Positions 6,753-10,627 of a DNA stretch of 10,627 bases are shown here, one piece after another. The position numbers were made by a program, and so were the translations under genes. The DNA lies in assembly GCA_013694495.1 (NCBI GenBank), contig JACDCH010000479.1, positions 1 to 10,627 on the forward strand, read 5' to 3'. Below the pieces are notes generated by a model. That model did no database searches and had not been told where the DNA came from. It saw only the letters and a program-made list of their open reading frames with translations. This stretch comes from Acidimicrobiia bacterium. GTDB taxonomy: Bacteria; Actinomycetota; Acidimicrobiia; Acidimicrobiales; JACDCH01. Positions within the stretch are counted from its first letter, which is position 1; each line of letters starts with the position of its first letter.

Positions 6753-7697
6753 GTGACCGTCCGGCTCCGACCCCGCGGCCCAGGGCCCGCCGCCGCGCCG
6801 CCGGCGGGCGCCTCCGTCCCGGTCGCGCCCGGTGGCGACGACGCGATCGAGTTGTTCGCCCCGGTCGAGCCGGGCAGCACCGACGACCCCTTCGTGAAGG
6901 CGTTCGCCGAGGGGCGGACGCTGCGCCACGCCCGACCCGGGTCGGAGCCGCCGTCGCGCGCGCCCCGCACCGGGCTCGTCCTCGCCGTGCTCCTGCTGCT
7001 GGCGGGGATCCTCGCCGCCGTGCTCGACGGCGGGAGCGACGACGACGCCGTCGCCACCGCCGGCTCGACCACGACGTCGAGCACGTCGACCACCAGGGGC
7101 TCGACCACCACCCGACCGGTGGTCTCGACCACGTCTATCGCGCCGACGCCGACCACCGTCGGGTTCGCCGTGCCCACCACGGCGGCCGGCGCCACGCCCA
7201 CGAGCCGCACGGTCGCGGCGACGCCGACGACGCGAGGAGGGGCTGCCACCACGGCCACGACGGCGCCGGCCGGCAACCAGGACCTGAACATCACGATCAC
7301 GCTCGACCCAGCCGTGCCCATCGCCGGCGAACCGGCCACGGTCGTGATCCGCTTCGCCGACGACGACGCGCCGCCGTCGTCGAACTGCCGCGTCATCGAG
7401 GTCGACGGCGAGCCGCTCTACACCGATCCCTGCGGGGAACCGGCCTGCGGCGGGAGCGGCGGGGCGGCGGGTGGCGGCGTCGGCGGCTCCGAAGAGGTCT
7501 CGTTCGACTACACCTTCACGACCGCCGGCGAGCACCGCATCGCGGCGACGGGGCAGTCCCTCGCCCCGTACTGCGGCGACCGGTTCGGCAGCACCGCGAC
7601 GGAGGAGGTCGTGGTCGACGTCGCCCCGGCCGCCACGACGTCGACCACCACCCCATCGCCCACGACCTCGTCGATCGTTCCGCCCGTCTCGCCCTGA
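6753..7697 (+). CDS. Membrane-anchored Thr-rich protein with Ig-like domain
   Basis: A 314-residue protein of no named family that I recognise. Residues 1-70 are a Pro/Ala-rich cytoplasmic segment. A single membrane helix follows (about 73-91, GLVLAVLLLLAGILAAVL). Residues about 101-173 form a long Thr/Ser/Pro linker (TTTSSTSTT, TTTRPVVSTT) typical of cell-wall-spanning or glycosylated stalks. Residues about 175-290 look like a beta-sandwich: DLNITITLDPAVPIAGEPATVVIRF, later FDYTFTTAGEHRIAATG. They include a Gly-rich loop and four Cys that could make disulfides. A second Thr/Ser/Pro tail ends the protein. The likely topology is N-in, with the Ig-like domain outside. It could be a ligand-binding or structural surface protein. 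The GTG start is set by the TAGGGT box six bases upstream. Confidence 0.75.
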   Translation: MTVRLRPRGPGPAAAPPAGASVPVAPGGDDAIELFAPVEPGSTDDPFVKAFAEGRTLRHARPGSEPPSRAPRTGLVLAVLLLLAGILAAVLDGGSDDDAVATAGSTTTSSTSTTRGSTTTRPVVSTTSIAPTPTTVGFAVPTTAAGATPTSRTVAATPTTRGGAATTATTAPAGNQDLNITITLDPAVPIAGEPATVVIRFADDDAPPSSNCRVIEVDGEPLYTDPCGEPACGGSGGAAGGGVGGSEEVSFDYTFTTAGEHRIAATGQSLAPYCGDRFGSTATEEVVVDVAPAATTSTTTPSPTTSSIVPPVSP

Positions 7698-7733
7698 TCC
7701 GCCCCGCCGTGTCAACCGAACGGGCCGCCCGAT

Positions 7734-7743
7734 CGTTCGAACG
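7734..7743. promoter_or_regulatory. Palindrome CGTTCGAACG in 7698-7834 spacer
   Basis: A 10-bp perfect palindrome with a further CGAACG half-site at 7718-7723, ending directly before the GTG/ATG of the small frame at 7744. It could be an operator of a lost or very small gene, or chance. Confidence 0.3.
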
Positions 7744-7875
7744 GTGATGGACCGGCGCCGGGCCGAGTTCGAGGCGCTGTTCGATCGCTGCGAAGCGGCC
7801 GCCGGCCTCCGGGCCCGATGCAACTCGGGGTGGGTCAGGCGGTCAGGAGGTCGCGGACGTGGGCGGTCTCGTTGA
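7744..7875 (+). CDS. Possible small ORF or truncated gene remnant
   Basis: The frame starts GTG ATG at 7744/7747 and runs 43 codons to a TGA at 7873. The first 28 residues after the GTG (MDRRRAEFEALFDRCEAAAG and on to about CNSG) have normal coding composition and look like the N-terminus of a helical protein. The rest is Arg/Gly-rich and overlaps the end of the minus-strand phosphatase gene, so it is probably not genuine protein. The picture fits a gene start whose body was lost, leaving a convergent junction with the 7835 gene. I do not recognise the family. It could also be non-coding. Confidence 0.25.
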   Translation: MMDRRRAEFEALFDRCEAAAGLRARCNSGWVRRSGGRGRGRSR

Positions 7876-8446
7876 GGGAGCGAAGCTGGCGCTGGCCGCT
7901 GCGGGCGGCGATGACGCGGTTGATCGAGGTGTAGCCGGGCTCGAAGAACATGAAGCGGTCCGTGCCGAGGACGTGGGCGGCGTAGGCGTTGATGATCCCA
8001 CCGTGGGCGACGACCGCCACCTGCTGGCCGGGGTGGGCGGCGACGATGCGCTCGATCGCGCCCACCACGGTGCGGGAGAACTCGACGGGATCGAGGGGGA
8101 CGGCCTGGCCGAACGTCCAGTCGCCGGCGACCATCGCCGCCCAGCGCGGGTCGTTCGTGGCCCGGAGCTCCTCCATGGGCACGTAGGCGTCGGACTGCCG
8201 GTCGAACTCGGCGATGCCGTCCTCGACGATCGGCTCGAGGCCATGCGCCGCAGCGAGCGGCACCGCCGTCTCGACGGCGCGGCGCATCGGGCTCGTGTAG
8301 ATGGCGTCGATGCGTTCGTCGGCCAGCCAGGCCGCAAGGGCGGCGGCCTGCTCGCGCCCGCGCTCGGTCAGCGGGGGATCGGCCGGGGAGCCGTCGTCGG
8401 TCTCGACCCGGGTGGGGAGGGCGTGGCGGATCAGCAGCAGCTCCAC
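7835..8446 (-). CDS. Histidine phosphatase (phosphoglycerate mutase-like) family protein
   Basis: A 203-residue enzyme of the histidine phosphatase superfamily, branch 1. Catalytic residues are visible: LLIRHALP, with Arg7 and His8 as phospho-acceptor; SPMRRAVETA, with Arg55; an acidic residue near DGIAEFD (Glu80); and VAHGGIINA, with His148. Length matches the single-domain family. These proteins remove phosphate from small molecules such as sugar phosphates or cofactor intermediates. The true substrate cannot be assigned, and mutase activity is less likely at this length. It reads from a GTG at 8446, divergent from the glyoxalase gene with a 17-base gap, so the two promoters must overlap. 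A TAGCCC on its strand lies only one base from the GTG, too close to be a convincing -10 box. Its 3' end meets the 7744 frame. Confidence 0.88.
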   Translation of the reverse strand: MELLLIRHALPTRVETDDGSPADPPLTERGREQAAALAAWLADERIDAIYTSPMRRAVETAVPLAAAHGLEPIVEDGIAEFDRQSDAYVPMEELRATNDPRWAAMVAGDWTFGQAVPLDPVEFSRTVVGAIERIVAAHPGQQVAVVAHGGIINAYAAHVLGTDRFMFFEPGYTSINRVIAARSGQRQLRSLNETAHVRDLLTA

Positions 8447-8451
8447 GGGGC

Positions 8452-8457
8452 TACCGT
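8452..8457 (+). promoter_or_regulatory. Proposed -10 box TACCGT, leaderless start
   Basis: TACCGT lies six bases before ATG 8464, with no ribosome binding site between. It falls in the short gap shared with the divergent phosphatase gene, so the two genes may be regulated together. Confidence 0.6.
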
Positions 8458-8463
8458 CGCCGA

Positions 8464-8859
8464 ATGATGGAGGTCCTGTCGAGCCGGGTGCTGCTGGCCC
8501 CGAGCGACCTGGCCGCCGGGATCCGCTGGTACACCGAGGTGCTCGGGCTGCGGGTGTACCGCGAGTACGGGCACGGCGGCACGACCACCGGCGTCGTGCT
8601 GTTCCTGGGCGGCGGCTACCTCGAACTGACCGGGCCCCGAGCCGGCTCGCCGGCCGGACCGGGCGTGTCCCTCTGGCTCCAGACCGTCGACGTCGTCGCC
8701 GAGCACGAGCGCCTGCGGGCGGCCGGGGTCACCGTGCTCGAGCCGCCGGCGCCGATGCCGTGGGGGCTGATCGAGAGCTGGATCGCCGATCCCGACGGCA
8801 CCCGCCTCTGCCTCGTCGAGGTCCCCGACGACCACCCGATCCGGCGGCGCGTGGAGTGA
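8464..8859 (+). CDS. Glyoxalase/VOC-fold family protein
   Basis: A 131-residue protein with the vicinal-oxygen-chelate fold built of two beta-alpha-beta-beta-beta modules. Module one is RVLLAPSDLAAGIRWYTEVLGLRVYREY (about 8-35) followed by GVVLFLGGGYLEL (about 43-55). Module two is VSLWLQTVDVVAEHERLRAAGVTVLEPP (about 68-95) followed by ESWIADPDGTRLCLVEV. The ending IADPDGTRLCLVE, with Glu119 as a likely metal ligand, is typical. The family includes glyoxalases, dioxygenases and resistance proteins, and the substrate here is unknown. ATG 8464 is preferred over ATG 8467 because it lies six bases after the TACCGT box. Its stop codon opens repeat E2 copy 2. It is divergent from a phosphatase, with no evident joint pathway. 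Confidence 0.85.
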   Translation: MMEVLSSRVLLAPSDLAAGIRWYTEVLGLRVYREYGHGGTTTGVVLFLGGGYLELTGPRAGSPAGPGVSLWLQTVDVVAEHERLRAAGVTVLEPPAPMPWGLIESWIADPDGTRLCLVEVPDDHPIRRRVE

Positions 8860-8921
8860 GATGAAGGGTTGCCGACCGCGCCGGGCGGAGCCCCCGACGC
8901 GGCAACCCGGAATCGAATGGA
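8857..8921 (+). repeat. Dispersed repeat E2, copy 2
   Basis: This matches 5266-5332 and starts at the glyoxalase stop codon (TGAGATGAAGGGTT). GGGTTGCCG (8866-8874) pairs with CGGCAACCC (8900-8908). Relative to copy 1 the sixth pair has switched from C-G to G-C, which preserves the stem. The inner hairpin is GGGC-GGA-GCCC (8883-8893). E1 copy C follows directly, making a composite. Confidence 0.82.
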
Positions 8922-9065
8922 GTTCTTCGCCGTCACTCGCTTCGCTCCGTTCCGCGAGGGTGTCGTCCTCGCTGCGCTCGGTCGTTGCGGTCCTCGGCCG
9001 ACTTCGTCCTGCGGCCGATGCCTGGGGGCTCCGCCCCCAGACCCCCAGCGCCTCCGGCCGTCGAC
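8922..9065 (-). repeat. Dispersed repeat E1, copy C (inverted)
   Basis: An E1 copy in the same orientation as the one at 398. On the minus strand it carries GCGAAGC (8939-8945), GCGCAGC (8971-8977) and a head hairpin CTGGGGGC-TCC-GCCCCCAG (9022-9040). It lacks three bases present in the other copies (GCC near 9009). Looser similarity to the 398 copy region continues through 9118. It stands between the glyoxalase gene and the receiver gene and holds no credible gene. Confidence 0.85.
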
Positions 9066-9100
9066 GGGCGCGTCGCGGTACCACGCGTCGGCCCGCTGAT

Positions 9101-9118
9101 CCATCCGCAGGTCCTGAG
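9101..9118 (+). repeat. Short module ending GCAGGTCCTGAG, copy 3
   Basis: CCATCCGCAGGTCCTGAG is the counterpart of 5377-5394 and 588-605. It ends four bases before the proposed -10 box TACGGT, so it occupies the -35 region of the receiver gene promoter. Confidence 0.6.
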
Positions 9119-9121
9119 GGG

Positions 9122-9127
9122 TACGGT
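9122..9127 (+). promoter_or_regulatory. Proposed -10 box TACGGT, leaderless start
   Basis: TACGGT is seven bases before ATG 9135. The nearer ATG at 9129 is only one base away, which is too close, so 9135 is the better start. Confidence 0.55.
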
Positions 9128-9134
9128 CATGCTG

Positions 9135-9614
9135 ATGGTGGGGGATGCGAACCGGGTACCGACGGTGCTCGTCGTCGACGACGACGCCAGCGTCCGTGGC
9201 CTCCTCGGCTACGTGCTGCACGACGAGGGCTACGAGGTGACCGAGGCGGCCGACGGCGACGAGGCGCTGCAGCAGCTGATCATGGCCGCGCCGGACTGCG
9301 TCGTCCTCGACCTGATGATGCCCAAGGTCGACGGCATCGAGGTGCTGCGCCGGCGCCGCGACCAGGGCCTGGCCACGCGCAGCCGCGTGCTGGTGCTCAC
9401 GGCGAAGACCGATCCGCAGGACGCCGTGTGGTGCTGGGAGCTGGGCGCCGACGAGTTCCTCACGAAGCCGGTCGACCCCGAGCGCCTGGCCCGGGAGGTG
9501 CGCCAGCTCCTGGCCCGCACCACGAGCGAGCTGCGGCACCGGCGTGAGGTCGGCCTGGCCGACGCCCGCGAGCGCGACCGCCTCGAGCAGGCCTTCTCTC
9601 CTCGCGACCCCTGA
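9135..9614 (+). CDS. Stand-alone response regulator receiver protein
   Basis: A 159-residue CheY-like receiver protein with no output domain. The phosphorylation site is complete: acidic pair Asp15/Asp16 (TVLVVDDD), phospho-acceptor Asp59 (CVVLDLMMPKVDG), Thr89 (VLVLTAKT) and Lys111 (EFLTKPVDP). Residues about 128-159 form a charged helical tail (ELRHRREVG, ARERDRLEQ) rather than a DNA-binding domain. It probably signals by protein-protein contact, for example in a phosphorelay or as a partner of a c-di-GMP or anti-sigma system. No histidine kinase is in the window. ATG 9135 is preferred because of the TACGGT box seven bases upstream; ATG 9129 would add two residues. The gene lies between inverted E1 copies at 8922 and 9621 and is convergent with the 9769 gene. 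Confidence 0.88.
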   Translation: MVGDANRVPTVLVVDDDASVRGLLGYVLHDEGYEVTEAADGDEALQQLIMAAPDCVVLDLMMPKVDGIEVLRRRRDQGLATRSRVLVLTAKTDPQDAVWCWELGADEFLTKPVDPERLAREVRQLLARTTSELRHRREVGLADARERDRLEQAFSPRDP

Positions 9615-9620
9615 CGCGCC

Positions 9621-9771
9621 TGTCGACCGCCGGAGGCGCTGGGGCCTGGGGGCGGAGCCCCCAGGAATCGGCCGCAGGGCGACGAAGTCGGCCGAGGACC
9701 GGAACGACCGAGCGGAGCGAGGGCTCCAAAACTCGCCGGAACGGAGCGAAGCGAGTGACGGCGAAGACTCA
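9621..9771 (+). repeat. Dispersed repeat E1, copy D
   Basis: This is the most complete copy. The head hairpin is perfect: CCTGGGGGC (9645-9653), GGA loop, GCCCCCAGG (9657-9665). GCGGAGC (9712-9718) and GCGAAGC (9746-9752) follow. The tail end GAAGACTCA includes the stop codon (TCA on plus, TGA on minus) of the 9769 membrane protein gene. The repeat fills the whole space between two convergent genes, where a two-way terminator would be expected. It matches copy A in orientation and subtype. Confidence 0.87.
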
Positions 9772-10068
9772 GGTCCGGAGGCACTGCGGGTTGAGGTTGG
9801 CGATGTCCGGCACCCGCACGTCCTGGCCGAAGAGTCGGCACGTGCATTGGCTCCTGCAGTCGTCGAGGTTCTCCCGCTGGATCCACAGCGCGGCGCCGGC
9901 GGCGACGAGGAGCAGGATGGCCAGCAGCCGGGTTGTGAGCTTCTGCACGGTCCGCAGCACCAGGATCACGCCCAGGCCGCACAGCACGAGCAGGGCGATG
10001 ATGACCTTCTGCAGGACGTCGCTGTCGAGCCCGTCGGGGAGGGCGGCCAGCAGCGCGAGCGTCGGCAT
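9769..10068 (-). CDS. Small two-helix membrane protein with Cys-rich tail
   Basis: A 99-residue protein of unknown family. Two hydrophobic helices are clear: about 18-38 (VLQKVIIALLVLCGLGVILVL) and about 47-63 (RLLAILLLVAAGAALWI), joined by a short basic loop RTVQKLTTR. The positive loop suggests both ends lie outside and the loop inside. The C-terminal 35 residues have Cys71, Cys75, Cys77 and Cys96 (DDCRSQCTCRLF, then NPQC), which could form two disulfides outside the membrane or bind a metal. The start is ATG at 10068; on its strand TACCGT (10077-10082) lies eight bases upstream, consistent with a leaderless transcript. It is divergent from the DUF3151 gene and convergent with the receiver gene. 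Confidence 0.72.
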   Translation of the reverse strand: MPTLALLAALPDGLDSDVLQKVIIALLVLCGLGVILVLRTVQKLTTRLLAILLLVAAGAALWIQRENLDDCRSQCTCRLFGQDVRVPDIANLNPQCLRT

Positions 10069-10076
10069 CGGGGCGC

Positions 10077-10082
10077 ACGGTA
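10077..10082 (-). promoter_or_regulatory. Proposed -10 box TACCGT for the 10068 gene
   Basis: On the minus strand, TACCGT lies eight bases before the ATG of the small membrane protein gene. There is no ribosome binding site between, so transcription probably starts near the ATG. Confidence 0.45.
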
Positions 10083-10119
10083 CAACGGCGCGTGCTGCGG
10101 GCGAAGCCTGCCGCTCCCG

Positions 10120-10125
10120 TACCCT
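10120..10125 (+). promoter_or_regulatory. Proposed -10 box TACCCT for the DUF3151 gene
   Basis: TACCCT fits TANNNT and lies 26 bases before ATG 10152. A good Shine-Dalgarno AGGAGA (10141-10146) stands five bases before the ATG, so unlike most genes here this one would have a leader. A small GCGGGC-GAA-GCCTGC hairpin with one G-T pair lies just upstream (10098-10112). Confidence 0.45.
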
Positions 10126-10151
10126 GCGGCTTCCTGCCGAAGGAGAACCGC

Positions 10152-10577
10152 ATGAGCAACGTGTCCCTGACCCCGACGGGGCCGCCCGAGACGGTCCTCG
10201 ACCTGGAACCCCCCGACGCGCTTGCCTCGCTGGCGGCCGCGGGTGACGATCGCGACGCCGTTGCCGCGGTTGTCGCCCGCTGGCCGCGGTTCCTCGACGC
10301 CTGGGCCCGGCTGGGCGAGCTCGCTCGCGACGACGTCGAGGCCTACGCCGCCTTCCGGGTCGGCTACCACCGCGGTCTCGACCGGCTCCGGGCCAGCGGG
10401 TGGCGGGGGAGCGGGTACGTGCGCTGGGAGCACCAGCCGAACCGGGGCTTCCTGCGGGCGCTGGCGGGCATGACCGCGGCGGCGGCGGCCATCGACGAGG
10501 TCGACGAGCGCGACCGGTGCGCCCTCTTCCTGCGCCAGCTCGACCCGACCTGGCCGCCGGCGGGTCCGCTGCGCTGA
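10152..10577 (+). CDS. DUF3151 family protein
   Basis: A 141-residue protein matching what I recall of DUF3151, an actinobacterial family of about 140 residues and unknown function. The diagnostic block is AYAAFRVGYHRGLDRLRASGWRGSGYVRW followed by HQPNRGFLRALAGM, with DEVDERDRCALFLRQLDP near the end. The N-terminal half (LASLAAAGDDRDAVAAVVARWPRFLDAWARLGELA) reads like a TPR-like helical pair. No signal peptide or membrane helix is seen, so it is cytoplasmic. The ATG is supported by AGGAGA five bases upstream. The stop overlaps the next start (TGATG), so the downstream gene is probably translationally coupled. The family is often found near central-carbon genes in mycobacteria as I recall, but nothing here confirms a role. 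Confidence 0.85.
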   Translation: MSNVSLTPTGPPETVLDLEPPDALASLAAAGDDRDAVAAVVARWPRFLDAWARLGELARDDVEAYAAFRVGYHRGLDRLRASGWRGSGYVRWEHQPNRGFLRALAGMTAAAAAIDEVDERDRCALFLRQLDPTWPPAGPLR

Positions 10578-10627
10578 TGGGCCCCCGGCGCCGGGCGCTC
10601 GCGCTCGCTGGTGTCGTGTCGCTACTG
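10577..10627 (+). CDS. Start of a secreted or membrane protein (partial)
   Basis: An ATG at 10577 overlaps the stop codon of the DUF3151 gene (TGATG). The 17 visible codons read MGPRRRALALAGVVSLL: a basic start followed by a hydrophobic run, like a signal peptide or membrane anchor. The rest lies beyond the window. Nothing can be said about function. The overlap suggests the two genes form an operon. Confidence 0.5.
   Translation, partial: MGPRRRALALAGVVSLL

Noticed and set aside
8447..8453. TAGCCC on the minus strand as -10 box of the phosphatase gene
   Set aside because: It lies one base from the GTG start, so transcription would begin inside the gene. It also does not fit TANNNT.
464..9099. 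Similar short frame in the E1 copies at 464 and 8985 beginning MRSSADFV
   Set aside because: The similarity is explained by the DNA repeat. A TTG start, no ribosome binding site, a three-base indel and disagreement beyond the repeat argue against a real protein.
1..9771. E1/E2 as an insertion sequence, CRISPR array or tRNA-like element
   Set aside because: No transposase, no regular spacer pattern, no cloverleaf and no target duplications are visible. The copies are isolated in separate spacers.

Overview
This is a very GC-rich window with strong G/C bias at third codon positions. Its gene content points to an actinobacterium: a mycobacterial-type GH15 trehalase, a DUF3151 protein, a FadE-type acyl-CoA dehydrogenase, and several starts with a TANNNT -10 box 6-9 nt upstream (leaderless or near-leaderless genes). 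I would guess a member of class Acidimicrobiia, but that is inference. No rRNA, tRNA, CRISPR array, transposase or prophage gene is visible.

Layout. 1-605: a small glycine-zipper-like protein gene (119-400) between two inverted copies of a dispersed non-coding repeat, here called E1. 680-4057: a tight plus-strand cluster of a SirB1/transglutaminase-like protein, a GH15 trehalase-like hydrolase starting at a TTG that overlaps the previous stop, and a flavin-reductase-like FMN-binding protein. 4052-5268: an acyl-CoA dehydrogenase with its own -10 box directly behind an 8-bp-arm inverted repeat that looks like a repressor operator. 5266-5458: intergenic DNA with a second repeat (E2) and a long stem-loop. 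5459-7697: two extracytoplasmic proteins, a secreted SGNH hydrolase and a membrane-anchored Thr-rich protein with an Ig-like domain. 7835-8446 (minus): a histidine-phosphatase family enzyme, divergent from a glyoxalase/VOC-fold protein (8464-8859). 8857-9118: a composite E2+E1 repeat in front of a stand-alone response-regulator receiver protein (9135-9614). 9621-9771: another E1 copy between the receiver gene and a convergent two-helix membrane protein with a Cys-rich tail (9769-10068, minus). 10152-10627: a DUF3151 protein and the overlapping start of a membrane or secreted protein cut by the window edge.

The genes look like ordinary chromosomal genes, and I see no single pathway joining them. 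The most unusual content is intergenic. E1 (about 110-150 bp, four copies, two per orientation) and E2 (about 65 bp, two copies) mostly abut stop codons, share hairpins with a GCGNAGC core, and are combined mosaically with a third short module (GCAGGTCCTG) that lies ahead of promoters. One E2 stem carries a compensatory base-pair change between copies, and the E1 copies fall into two sequence subtypes that match their orientation.
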